NCBI GenBank assembly: GCA_017979445.1
Contig: CM030711.1
Coordinates: forward strand, 44,563,560 to 44,627,559
Length of the DNA stretch: 64,000 bases
From: Akebia trifoliata
Lineage: Eukaryota; Streptophyta; Magnoliopsida; Ranunculales; Lardizabalaceae
Reading direction: 5' to 3'
Part shown: in pieces, positions 11,401-22,760 of the stretch
How positions within the stretch are numbered: the stretch's first letter is position 1
How the letters are laid out: each line of letters starts with the position of its first letter
The notes under the pieces: model-generated
What the model was told of the DNA's origin: nothing
What the model saw: only the letters and a program-made list of their open reading frames with translations
The model's database searches: none
Made by a program: the position numbers and the translations under genes

Positions 11401-14400
11401 CTTGACTAACCTAGAATCATCTTTAAACCTTTTATGCGCGCGCATGCACAAACACACACAAAAAAAAAAAAAAGAAAAAACAAAAACAAAACAGACCCAT
11501 ACTTTGATAATGACTTCATTGATGCCCATCTCTTTTCCATTAAATACCCACCTATTCCTTTCCTTCCATATCATCCAACATATTGCAAACAAGAGGATTC
11601 TTTACATATTTCTTATTTGTGATATGAAAGGATTTGAATTTCAAGCTTGAAAAAAAGAAGAAAAACGAACCTAGAGAAAACCCACTTAATGCAGATTAAT
11701 GAAGTGAAATAGGACCAAATATTTTTAGCTCAAGAACAATGGAAAAAAATGTGGTTAATTGTCTCCCCACTACCTTTGCAAAGAAAATAGAAATCACCTG
11801 TTGAAAAACCCTTGGCCATGAGGTTGTCAATTGTTAGAATCCTATTTAAGCGATAGCCCTTATAAAATAAGATTCTTAGATCGAATGCTCGAACCCCACG
11901 TTTGAGGCAAGAAAAAAGGGTTTGAGAGTGGTAGATAATGATTGATAGAAAGACTTGCCCGAGAAGGAGCCGTTCCTATTTTTTGTCCAAACTTGACTTG
12001 ATCCGATGGTCAGTCAAGGATTTCTGAGATTTGGCCAATTAGGGACGTTTGAGAATCCACTTCCCAATCATTGAAGTTTCTCATGAAACCTAAGTTCCAA
12101 GATATGACGTCCTCAACCCAAACCAAATAGTCCTGAACAAAGGCATTTTCCCAGTGGAAATGGCAAAAAGGTCGCCAAATTGGAACTCAAGAGATAACTC
12201 GTTGCATAGATGTATGTTTACCTGGTTTGAATTTGGATTTGTGATTTGCAGTTCGCCACTCTAGAATAAACTCAGATCATAGAGGTAGTTTTGTAAAGGG
12301 CATTTAGGTCATTTATATTAGTCCCAGAGAAGAAGTCCTAGGTCAGAGAGACATGTCATCAATACAGGGTATTGGTTATTTTCCAAAATACGGGATATTG
12401 CTAACGTTGCCAAAAACGTGGGGGGCATCTCTAATGTTGGCCAAAACAATGGGGTATACGGATTGGTTGATTTCAATGAACCTAGTGCAAACTGAACCAT
12501 GCAGTTCTCTTAGAAGTAGTTCGTGGTTTGCCATAGTAGGAATGAATCCAGTAACACTGGTACCAACAATCATCCCAAAAATGGAATCTATCCTTTACCC
12601 ACCATGTAAAACAGTCCTCTTCCTAAATTCTAGCAAAACATTGAGGATATCCCTTGAGATGCTACAGCCATACAACACAAAAGGTGGTCCTCTTTCCCGT
12701 CCAAAGTTTCCTTTTACCACTTGTCTCCACTGACTGTGCTCCTCTATACTAAATTGCCAAAGCCATTTGCCTAGCAGTGAAGAGTTCATTAATCTAAATA
12801 CAATGAATCCTATATCTCCCCCGTTCTTTAAGGTGCATATGGATTTCCAACCCACCTAGCAAAACCTATGGGATTTCCTATCTTGTTCTAGAAGAAATCT
12901 GAATCAATTTATCTAACCTCCTTTCTACACTTTTGGGAATAGAAAAAAAGGATAAATAGTAAACCAAGATCCTTACTAGAGTAATTATAAAAAAAGATGC
13001 CGACCAGAGTGCTTTTCATCAAGACTAGTATCTCTCCTTAGGATATAAATTTTAGCTCCCAAGAACCTACCTTGCATTCACCCTTTCAACAACATGTCCT
13101 GGGTCACCTTAAACTTGTTGGTGGCTCCAAGTGGGGTAGATCACTTTCCTAACATTTTCCAAGATCTCTATCTAATATGGATTTTAATAACCAGCCCATT
13201 GTTTAAAAAAATGTTGGTGCTGTAGAAATCAAGGCATGCTGGAAGACAATGATTTCAAGGTGGAAGAATGGTGAAGTTCTTCCTTGGTGAGATGTTTGGT
13301 TTGCTATGCTTTTGGATGAAGTTGAGGCTTTTAAGAAACTAAAAGCTTGGAACAAGGAACTGTCTGGTAATGTTAGGGTTAACGAAATAAGATTATCATT
13401 TCCAAGATCAAGTATGCAACAAGGAGAGAAGGTTGAGATGAAGGGCCTTACAAATGATCTTATAACTACTTATGAAGATGAAATTATTTGGAGGCTCATA
13501 TCAAGGAATAATTGGTCAATGTTAGATTCTTCTACGTATGTACTAATCCAAGAAGAAGAATTAATTGCATTAGCAGAAGTGAGGGATAATGTGGTAAACA
13601 AGATACGTTAAAGGAGATTTCTAGGTTCCAGCAAGTACTTTACTTGTTGGAAGGATACATTAGATATGCTCTTGATGTTCCATCCTTCATTACTTTGGAA
13701 GAAGGCAAGGGCTACATGGCATGAGAAAGTTTGAAGAATACTACTAGCATCGGCAAACACTCTTAATGGGGTTAAAGCTTAGGGTTTAGTGGGTTTTTTT
13801 TAAGGCGTTTGAAACATTATGAGGGAAGATTTTTTCTGGTTCTCTTTTTTTTTTTTTTTCTTTTTGATGAATTTTAGGTGGGGGGCAAATTTGAAATAGG
13901 ATTATTGTGAACTTTATCTCTTATATTCAAAGAAGAAGACACAGACGACATTTGAAAATTTTGAAGTATTAGCCTTGTTTTTCATCATCAAAGCCTTATC
14001 CAAATTTGGGCATGTCTTCTATTAAGTATAATGCGTTCATATCCACTTTTCCTACCTCAAATCACCTTTTTTTTTTTTTTGGGTTTTCCTCTTGCTCTTT
14101 TAAAGCCTTCAACATGCACATTCCTTCTAGCTGGGTCTGTAATCAGCTTCATTGCACATGAACCAAATGTCCCAACCATCTCAATCAACAATAGCCTTGT
14201 TTGTACAGTGGCTATAAAATTCTGGCAAATGTTCTTGGAGGTGTTTATTAATTTAAGATAGACTCGTCTTATTTAGGGAGTTGATATTGAAAGCATTGAC
14301 TCAAGAAATCATTTTGGATTTAGGATTATGAACTGCAACTAATTTTGGAGTAGGCTTATAGTCATGTGGAATGGGATTTCAAAGGCAGGTGCCAGCTAGC

Positions 14401-15415
14401 TTACTGAGTTACTGAACTCCAAAAAAGAAAAAAAATGGGTTTGCAAAGATTATCTTTTGGGGTGCCTAGATCATGGCATAAAATGAAGAGGTGGACATTG
14501 ACTTGATCTCCCAAACATTTTCTCACTTCTTGTCCATGGGTCCCCCAAAATGCGTTTTTAGAATTCTAGGGCCTAGGACAAGGAGACCTTTTCTTCTTTC
14601 CTTTTATCTTTGTGGCTAAGGCCCTTAGTAAGTTATTGCTTAGATTGAGGGTTTTTGAATGGTAAAGGGTGGTTTAGTTGTCTGGTATCCAATTTTCCTA
14701 TTCTACACTCATTTTTATTATCTTGTAAGTGTATAAAGTGGATAGTAGTCACATCATCACCATGTATATCTACAAAGAAAGGTGAATATAAAAGTGGATG
14801 GCAGTTACTTTGGAACTCCATTCCAGTCCAGCTGTGCCATTTATAGTGCCGTGACGATTGGTGTGGTCTAATCTGGTTGATACTTCTAGGTCAAATTCAG
14901 CCTGATTGGGTGATCATAATCTGGCTTATGGATGGAGTTCTCTGTACCGTTTGCTAGAATGGTTCATTGATTTGGTTGGCTTGTATCTTCTGATTAAGTT
15001 GGTTGTTGGACCTGTGATGTACGTGGCATGTTTTGAGCACTGGTGGTAGGCTATGATGGAGATTGCATCTGTGGAATTTACATATCTATGTATTCATCAT
15101 TTTTAATATCTTGTGTGGAGATTTTACGAAACTTAATGTTGCCAGGCAGGAATTTTATTTTCTTTTGTGTAAATTTAATCTTAATCTGCTCAACAGGTGA
15201 AGAACACTTCAGCTCGTGTCGAACATGAAGCTAGCACCTCAAAAATTAGTGAAGATCAGCTATTCTACTTTCAGCAAAGGGGCATTGATCACGAGAAGGC
15301 AGTCAAAGCCCTTATTTCTGGTTTCTGCAAAGATGTCTTCAACAAGCTTCCTGCCGAGTTCAGTTCTGAAGTGAATGAGCTCATGAGTTTGAAGCTTGAG
15401 GGATCTGTTGGGTAG
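8498..15415 (+). CDS. SUFB: SUFB, plastid Fe-S cluster assembly scaffold (ABCI8-like)
   Basis: Predicted as join(8498..9931, 15197..15415), 550 aa, matching the usual length of plant SufB. SufB, with SufC and SufD, forms the scaffold on which the chloroplast SUF pathway builds Fe-S clusters. Residues 1 to about 46 are Ser/Thr/Arg-rich and fit a transit peptide. The body follows the SufB beta-helix, including the EGCTAP and [11 protein letters not shown] blocks. Cys460 (NSQCDSML) and the His488-Glu489 pair (VEHEAST) correspond to cluster-handling residues known from bacterial SufB. Exon 1 ends CAG|GT in phase 0; exon 2 begins after CAACAG. The single 5265-bp intron puts Cys460 and His488/Glu489 on different exons. 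The reading frame is intact, so the gene looks functional. The start is the first ATG after a CT-rich leader. Confidence 0.96.
9932..11350 (+). other. SUFB intron, 5' part, nothing recognised
   Basis: T-rich intronic sequence after the GTACTTG donor. Small ORFs around 10806-11046 show no family resemblance and are treated as chance. Confidence 0.6.
11360..12860 (-). mobile_element. LINE relic, antisense in SUFB intron
   Basis: Minus-strand reading gives typical plant L1-like ORF2 C-terminal blocks: [12 protein letters not shown] (about 12760) and, further 3', [15 protein letters not shown] (about 11560), the usual post-RT region. The frame is broken many times. Its limits are uncertain because neither poly(A) tail nor target duplication is clear. 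Confidence 0.65.
13230..14780 (+). mobile_element. Second LINE relic, sense in SUFB intron
   Basis: Two separated blocks on the + strand resemble L1-like ORF2. Around 13300-13600 lies an LKAWNKE...[11 protein letters not shown] segment, like the linker between endonuclease and RT. Around 14570-14720 a [20 protein letters not shown] segment, with TLIF-like residues near 14705, matches the RT region around the catalytic box. It is heavily decayed and is opposite in orientation to the relic at 11.4-12.9 kb. Confidence 0.5.
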
Positions 15416-17085
15416 AGACCAATAATTGTGATCATGTACATTTTTTTTGGCTCCTTGACAAAGAAAAGCAAATCCTCTTTGTAATAATAGTGTTTCAAAC
15501 TGTGAAGCATGGAATGTGTTTCGATCTGTTGCACATCTATATATTGCTTGAGCTGTCAAAAGGGTGTTTTGTGTTATCCCAGAGGGGCTGTTTCCTTTAA
15601 TGGTTTTAATTATAAACTCATGTAAATTATTTTATAATATTACAAAATGCTGAAAACTTTATGCAACATTATCGTGCAATTCCGGATGCTTCCTTAATCA
15701 TATTTGGTTTGTTTGCATGTCACACCCTTCTTTCGTTTTTCGTCTGTTTGAAATTTTGAATAACATGGAGGGGCAGGACGCACACGTGTGCCCCACAATT
15801 CATGTGGAAAGTACGAATCCCCAAAATCCATTGCCTTCGAAGATTATGTGAGAAAAGCAGCGAGGTAAAAAGAGATTGTAAAATCTGGATAAGGTCTCGT
15901 GCAAGTGGTTATAGTACCAGATTTTTGGCAACAGAAAACTAGCCTGATTGTTTTGTGTTTGATCTCTTTTCATTATGGACTTCATGAACAGGCTCACATG
16001 TCGACTCCAAGAACTTGATGGAAAGTGATCGAATCCAATGGTTGGAAATCACTGATCAAACTGGTTAAATTGTGATGTTCATCATGAGTTGGTCCAAACA
16101 GTCCTAGGAGAACTTGAAGATGGCTGCCTAACATCTATATATGGAAACCATATTGCAACCTGAAACATAACCTTCTTTATGTAATTTGACTACTATATAT
16201 GGCTTTCCTTTTATCAAAATAAATGGCTATAATAACCTTAAAAAATGCCACCAAGTAGTAACACATGAGGAGTCAACAATGAACCATGTCACACCCAACA
16301 ACCTGACCTCATTTATTAACAAACAACTATGGACAAGGGGTTGAGTCAAACATGTGGCTTGGAAAGGTTAAGCAAATTAATTCAAAGATCAAACTCCCAA
16401 CCATCTGACCCTTCAAGCTTTTATTGACAGTTGATCTTGTCTTCAAATTCTCAAGGTTCTTTTAACTAAGCTCTGCTACTATATTTTACATGGGGAAGGA
16501 AGAAAAAAAGTTGAGACTTCGTAAATATTTAGTATAGAATATCCCCTATTAGTGTCAGTCGATCAAGAACAATTAATCTAGATGAAAATAGTCTAGAAAA
16601 ACATTATAACTTTACGATATTAATAATAAAAAAATGAGCCTTTCTAATCAATGTTATCCACTCTCACTAGTAATTGATCGAAAACAAATGGCTTAATAAA
16701 TGGTTATAATTATATAATCTGCTTGAATTTGGGTTACAGATGATGTGTGCTAGTAACTGTTGGGAAGTTGATAGCTTACTTCAACATTTCGAGAGAGTTA
16801 AAATTGTAAGAAGTTTGAAAAGATCCATCATTGTAGGCTTAAATGTCTAGGACCATGTCTTTAATCTCAATTTTGCATATTTTAGTGTGCCAAATGACTT
16901 GGATTTTGAGTCAATGAGATGAACAAGTATTTTTAGTTTTTTTTTTTTTAATAAAAACATACATCTGTCCAACCAAATTGAACCAGGCTCCGATTACATT
17001 GATGAGTATTTGGTCCGATCGTCAATTTGATTTTTAAAACATTGGTGGAAATGTAAGCTCTCATGATGTAAAGTTTGATAATAGG
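15416..17085. other. SUFB 3' UTR and intergenic sequence
   Basis: The first 200-300 bases downstream of the TAG are the probable 3' UTR. Beyond about 15.7 kb no gene is recognised. Confidence 0.5.
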
Positions 17086-17480
17086 GAATTTCTGCAGGAC
17101 ATATGGTATGAAGGTTATGGTTGATTTACACACTGTTAAGGGTTCACAAAATGGCGATGATCACAGGTGAACAAGAGACGGATTTCAAGAATGGGGAGAC
17201 TCAAACATAGATGAGACGGTTGCAGTTAAAGACTTCCCTGCATCAACGTTCAGTCTCACAATTTAATGTTACACCAATTACATCATCGTGATTCATCCTA
17301 ATAACCAACAAATTAAATTTTATTTTTAATGCAGATATGCTAACTAGCCAGGCCTTGGTGCAATCGAGTTGATAAATGAGCCTCATGCACCAGGAATCCC
17401 TTTTGACACCCTAAAGGGGTAATATGAAGAGGGTTATAATGTTGCTTCAATTGAACGTGGGGGTGGAGTAGCTAATTTTC
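17085..17480 (+). pseudogene. GH5 glucan 1,3-beta-glucosidase fragment (broken)
   Basis: After a splice-acceptor-like TTCTGCAG (17090-17097), the reading YGMKVMVDLHTVKGSQNGDD, then TRDGFQEWGDSN, is characteristic of plant GH5 exo-beta-1,3-glucanases. A second block from about 17333 (RYA...LGAIELINEPHAPG...FDTLK) contains the family's NEP motif with the catalytic acid Glu. An intron-like stretch separates them (about 17255-17332, ending TGCAG). There are in-frame stops (after DDHR, after RYAN, after LKG), and the N- and C-terminal portions are missing. It is a relic and not an active hydrolase. Confidence 0.8.
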
Positions 17481-18605
17481 TATTTTTTGAAGAAATCACC
17501 ACCATGTCCATGTCCATGTCCATTTCGGAAAGGAAATTGATATATAATTAGATAGAGCAGAGTGGCATTGTCTTTCAGAAAATGTTAGCTGAGTGAGAAA
17601 CCAATGGGTTAGTATGCTTGAGACCTACTCCTACAACCTTACCTTCTTATTTGTTCTCTAACTTTTTAACCTAATTCGAGTACTATGCCTATGCCATCCT
17701 CTAGTTTTTGAAACAAAATGATTGAGAGACTGATCCTGAATGAAGCGTAAGCTTTGGGGCCTGCCCCATTAGGTGTGAGGCATTGCATATGGATGAGGGA
17801 GAGAGTGAGCATTTTGGGATTTGACTTAAAGGTCTTTTAACAGTGACACAGTTTTTGAGCACTTTATAATGTCGAACACAAAGATAAAGATATCTTGATA
17901 CATCAACCTTCACTGAAGGGTGAGCTAAACAGTTATGGAGCATTGAGCTCAAGCAAGAGTATCAGTAGACAAGTAGTCGCTTAAGTTGTAGTGATTATTT
18001 GGTCTTGAATTTCAATTTGTTAAGCTGAATCTAGTCTCTTTGCATTGCAAGCAGAAACTGACAGTTGGCTAGAAAAAGCTGCTAATGGTCTTATGGGCAA
18101 GAAAGTAAGTAGCAGAAATGCCTCAAGATTTTGTTACTCTGTATTTGGCTAGGATAGATAATGCCTCTTGCCTAAGGGTCTGATTGTCTATTTGCAGTGC
18201 ACATGAAGCGTGTTTGATTGCTGGGAAGATCAAATTCCCAGGAAAATGCTATTTTCTGGTGTTTATTTTGTTAGTTGTCATAAAATTAAATTATTGGAAT
18301 TTTTTTATTTTTTGATCTTTCCTCGGCTATCCAATACATGAAACCACTTAGATATGGGTTTTGATTTTGAGTTCAGGCAAATCATCTGTTATTTGTCTGT
18401 TTGATTTTGCATAGTTTTTTGTTGATTTATGAGAGATGGGAATTTCTACAAGTTTATTAAAGAAAAAGGAGATCTAGGGTTTGATATTAGAATTAGAGAA
18501 CAAGTTTAGTAAAACATGTTCCGTTTAAGTTTATTTTACTTAAATTAGTCAACACTAAGGGCATTCTGGGTCAAATTTCAACTTTGTTCTGTATGTTTGA
18601 ATGTG
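17481..18605. other. Spacer between gene fragments
   Basis: No gene is recognised. A CCATGT repeat (about 17502-17523, four units) is visible. Confidence 0.4.
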
Positions 18606-19395
18606 GGTGATATTCCTTACGAAAACTCTTTGCTCAGGCAAGTTTCTAGTCTTCTAAGAAGATTGCCATCCATTGAATCAGAGAAATTTCAAGATGATTT
18701 CTTGATGGTGAGTGGTTTTGTTCTTGTTACTGTGTGGAGATTTTGTTTCATCTGGTGAGTCGGCCTGTATATATAAAGTGATTCATTTTGCTTACAAATA
18801 ACTAAAAAAAACAGGCTAGAATCCAGCAGACACTGCTCTTTTATTTTTTTGGGTGTATATTATTTATGTTACTTGTATACATGATATTTATGCATTCATT
18901 AGTTCATCAACACGTTACCAATTATTTTTTTCAGGAATACAATAACACACTATTGATTACTTACCTTGCCATGATCACCAACTGCTCAAGGTATGTTAGA
19001 GGTTCTCTCGTTTCTTACAATGAAAAAAACCAGTTTTATTTCTTGCAATCTCAATACAATCTGAACCTGCGATTGATTTTGATTTACTTGGCAAGTTCAG
19101 AGAATGGATATACTTGGTGCACGTGTCTCTTGGATTTTTTTTTGCATATAAAAAACCTAATTGAGACACAAAATTACTATATTTGGAGCCGTGATAGTGT
19201 CGCCAAGGAACATGCATTACTTAGGTGTCCACCTGTGGATGATCTCAAATGTTTTTTTTATGGTAGTGCAATTGTCAAGGACCATTAATGGTGTGGAACT
19301 TAGTAGGGACATTTTCTCAGAACCTTCCTCTCCCTTTGTTTCATTTATAACATGCCTTATTTCTTTTGCAGTACCATGAATGAGTTCATATGTTT
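18606..19395 (+). pseudogene. CSN6: CSN6 (COP9 signalosome subunit 6) 3' fragment
   Basis: Three exon-like pieces match the C-terminal part of plant CSN6. Piece 1 (18606-18707) reads GDIPYENSLLRQVSSLLRR, then LPSIESEKFQDDFLM, followed by a GTGAGT donor. Piece 2 (18935-18990) follows TTTTTTCAG, reads EYNNTLLITYLAMITNCS and is followed by GTATGT. Piece 3 starts at 19372 after TTTTGCAG with TMNEF, then loses similarity after about 19390. Intact CSN6 continues with VDKFNTAYDKH-like sequence, and its N-terminal MPN domain is also absent here. Splice phases agree between pieces, so this is a fragment of a spliced gene and not a retrocopy. Within the sequence shown it cannot make CSN6. Confidence 0.85.
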
Positions 19396-19577
19396 TTCAG
19401 CAGCTCCGACATCTTTCCTTTTTGTGGGCGTATTTAAAATTGTGATTGCTAAGACCAAAATCGAATTTTGATATGTGTTGGCTTCTTTTGTCCTTTGTTT
19501 TCCTCAGTTTAACTTAAAAGTCATAATTAGGTTTGAGCATGGCCGGAGTTGTGGATGCATGTAAGCATACAATGTTG

Positions 19578-19825
19578 GACTCTCAGAAAAGATGTGATAA
19601 TGGCCTCTTATGTGATGCACTTAAAGATGGGGGTGGAAAAAAATGGATTCGTGCTATATTCTGATGAAAACTTTCAATGGCATAGGAACCACAGAAAAAA
19701 TTATGAGCTACCACATAATGGATCCCATCTTGGTCTTAAGGTGTTTTGAAGTTGAATTCAAATCTTGTTCCATGTGATATCCAAAAATCACATAAGAGGC
19801 CCTTATCACATCTTTTCTGAGAGTC
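19578..19825. repeat. 39-bp inverted repeat with 170-nt loop
   Basis: Arm 19578-19616 (starting GACTCTCAGAAAAGATGTG) and arm 19787-19825 are reverse complements with one mismatch. Flanks show no obvious target duplication and the loop does not pair further. It could be a MITE, a foldback remnant or a small-RNA hairpin. Confidence 0.85.
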
Positions 19826-20509
19826 GGTTTATTTTACATAAAGAAATTGGGATTTGATTAATTCTAAATAATAGTCCTAGAAGAGTTTGATTGACTCCTC
19901 AAATATGACTTACACGTGTCATTCGAAAAATATGCTTATTGTGGTTTGAGGACCAACAAAATGAAGGGTTCTGAAGGATTGGTTGGTTCCTTGAATGAAG
20001 GGCTCTTATGCACGAAACTTCTAGGCTCCTCTAGTCTAGTAGTAGTCTTTCGGTTCCAAGTTCCAATATATCAAATAGAATGAAGAACAGATTTGCAAAG
20101 GTTTGTTGCAGAAAAGATCGGATCAAAAGGGAAGATGGAGAGAGGAGGAGGAGGTGGAAGGATGATCCCTCTTCTTGGGCTTCATGTGGTGACAGAGTAT
20201 TACAGGCGTGAGAGTAAACCTCCTGTAACAGCTTGTCTTCTTGTCGCCAACACACTCGTTTAAGGCCTGGTTTTCTCCATAATGTCCTTCTTACCATCAA
20301 TGAGGTCTGCTTCAATCCATATCTTATCCTCAAGGTATCATTTAACTCCCTCTTTCTTTCTCTCTGTTACAACATTCTTTTGTAGTGTTTAATATTTACA
20401 CACAATTTGAAATTTGAAGTTGGTGTGCTTTATAGTAATGGGTTTTACATGGCTTCAATTTGTTGGAGTAATGTAGAAAAAAAAAGAGGATTTTCTTATC
20501 ACATGATAA

Positions 20510-21050
20510 TACCACCAGTTTTCTCTGGGATGGCTGAAACCTTGGATCAAGTACTTGATTCCTTGTCTTGGATGCAAAAGCACAGTATCTTGTGTTCACG
20601 TCCTTCTTTGAGCTAGAAACCCAAGTTATAAACACTTTAACGACTATAAACACAGCTACATCAAGTCACAATGACATGGGATACTTGAAATGGCTAGACA
20701 ACCAGCCTGGAGGAATAGGTAGTTTTCTTTTGGTTTCAAGTGAACAAATGGATGAAATCATGGCATGGGTGAGCACAAGTGGGGTTCGGTACTTTTGGGT
20801 GGCACGAGGGGAAACTTTGTGTGTTCAAGATGGTTGTGGTGAGACGGGATTAGTAGTGCCATGGTGTGATTAATTGAGGGTCCTATGTCATTCTTCCACT
20901 GGGGGACTCTTGACTCATTGTGGGTGGAATTCAATTCTTGAAGGTGTGTTCACAGGGGTACCGATGCTTGTTTTCACTATATTTTTTATTATCAAATCCC
21001 TAATAGAAAATTGACTGTGGATGTTTGGAAAGTTGGAGTGAAGGTTAATT
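20510..21050 (+). pseudogene. UGT87A: UGT87A-type UDP-glycosyltransferase fragment
   Basis: This is the C-terminal half of a family 1 plant glycosyltransferase closest to UGT87A. It carries VLDSLSWMQKAQYLVFTSFF, YLKWLDNQPGG, SSEQMDEIMAWV...GVRYFWVARGE and GLVVPWCD. The PSPG donor-binding box is partly kept ([20 protein letters not shown], about 20905-20970) but lies behind an in-frame stop at about 20871. Frameshifts occur at about 20575 and after 20975. The acceptor-binding N-terminal domain is missing. The fragment ends about 120 bp before the EF-1alpha relic. Confidence 0.85.
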
Positions 21051-21164
21051 CCTGTTTCTATTCTCTTGTACTTGTGCCACCTAAAATGTTATTTTTACAT
21101 GAATATTTTATAATTTATTTCTTCAGTTACTTGCTTTTAATGGTGGGTTGTTTTTCTATTTATT

Positions 21165-22445
21165 ACCTGCAGTAACTTGTTAGTCCTAACAAAATGGGTA
21201 GAGAGAAGATTCATATCAGCATTGTGGTCATTGGTCATGTCAACAAGAGTGTAATTGAGAGATTTGAGAAAGAGGCGGTGGAAATGAACCAGAAGTGCTT
21301 CAACTATGCATGGGTTTTGGACTAGCTAAAGACTGAGCGTGAATGTGGTATCACCATTGATATTGCTCTATGGAAGTTTGAGACCACCAAGTACTACCGC
21401 ACCTCATTGATGCTCCTGGGCATCGTGATTTCATAAAGAACACGATTGCCGGTGCTGCTCAGGCTGACTGTGCTATCCTTATCATTGAATCCGCCACTGC
21501 TGGTTTTGAAGCTGCTATCTCCAAGGACGTCCAGATCCATGAGCATGTTCTGCTTGCCTTCACTTTTGGTGTTAAGCAGATGATTTGCTGTTGTAACAAG
21601 CTAACTTCTTTGGTCTGTTGCATTTGTATTTCATGTTTTTTTTTTCTTCTATTGATTTGTATTTTTTTATGATGGGTTTTCCTCTATTTTGTTGTAGATG
21701 GATGCCACCCCACCAAAGTACTCCAAGGACAGATACCATGGAATTGTGAAGGAAGTCTCATCATACATGAAGAAGGTTGGTTACAATCCTGACAAGATCC
21801 ACTTGGTCCCCATCTCTGGGTTTGAGGTTGATAACACATGATTGAGAGGTCTACCAACCTCAATTGGTACAACGTCCCAACCCTCGTTGATGCTCTCGAC
21901 ATGATCAATGAGCCCAAGAGGCCCACAGACAAGCCCATCTGTCTCCCTCTGCAGGATGTTTAGAAGATTGGTGATATTGGTACTGTGCTAGTCGGTCGTG
22001 TTGAGACCGGTATCATCAAGCCTGGTATGGTTGTCACCTTTGGTCCCACCGGATTGACCACTGAAGTTAAGTCCGTTGAGATGCACCATGAGGCCCTCCA
22101 AGAGGCTCTACCTGGTGATAATGTTGGCTTCAATGTCAAGAATGTTGCCATGAAGGATCTCAAGCGTGGGTTCGTCGCCTACAACTCCAAGGACGATCCA
22201 GCCAAGGAGGCTGCCAACTTCACATCCCAAGTCATCATCATGAGCCACCAGGATCAGATTGGAAATGGATATGCCCCAGTGCTCGACTGTCACACTTGAC
22301 ACATTGTGGTTTAGTTTTCTGAAATCTAGACCAAGATGGACAGGCGATCTGGCAAGGAGATCGAGAAGGAGCCCATGTTCTTGAAGAATGGTGACGCTGG
22401 ATTCGTGAAGATGGTTCCAACCAAGCCCATTTTCTTAACCATTGG
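21165..22445 (+). pseudogene. EF1A: EF-1alpha (eEF1A) pseudogene, intron retained
   Basis: Begins with a 5' UTR acceptor (TTACCTGCAG, about 21172) and [16 protein letters not shown]. The GTPase G domain is broken by stops and frameshifts between 21320 and 21600. The conserved coding intron after CCNK is still present (21601-21697, TTGTAG acceptor), but its donor reads CT instead of GT. Exon 2 (from 21698) preserves [20 protein letters not shown], domain 2 ([14 protein letters not shown]) and part of domain 3, with stops at about 21839, 21961 and 22297. Similarity ends at about 22430 (VPTKPI), about 50 residues before the usual C terminus. Keeping the introns excludes a processed retrocopy. 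Confidence 0.92.
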
Positions 22446-22760
22446 CTAGTATTACACAAATACGTGCTGCCTCAATTTGCACTTTTTACCTATTAAATAT
22501 ATTTTTTTATAAATAAAAAAACGACAGACATTGACTGTTGTATATGGTGTGTAGTTGTAAATAAACGACTTTCAAAGACCGTCGTTTTTGCCAATTGTAA
22601 AAAACAGCCGTTTTTGCCTACTGTTTTGGTCTGTCATAATTGAAAAACTACCCCTTTTAGACTGCTCTTGTGATGGTAAGAGCAGTCATTTTTTGTGCAT
22701 TATGAGTGCAATTATGTATCATTAGATATATATTTTTCATAAATTTTAATATATATTTTT
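22446..22760. repeat. Hairpin-rich AT sequence
   Basis: Contains repeated AACGAC/GTCGTT-like motifs (22520-22610) and a perfect 10-bp stem (GACTGCTCTT with AAGAGCAGTC, 22660-22687). This resembles subterminal repeats of a DNA transposon, but no termini could be placed. Confidence 0.4.

Noticed and set aside
20031..20333. Minus-strand ORF and + strand sequence upstream of the UGT fragment as an N-terminal UGT exon
   Set aside because: A few residues (PPVTA) look like UGT87, but the surrounding sequence does not follow the family, so it was not included.
22440..22452. CTAG followed by T right after the EF-1alpha relic, like a Helitron 3' end
   Set aside because: No convincing GC-rich hairpin just upstream and no matching 5' TC end was found; a 4-base match is weak.
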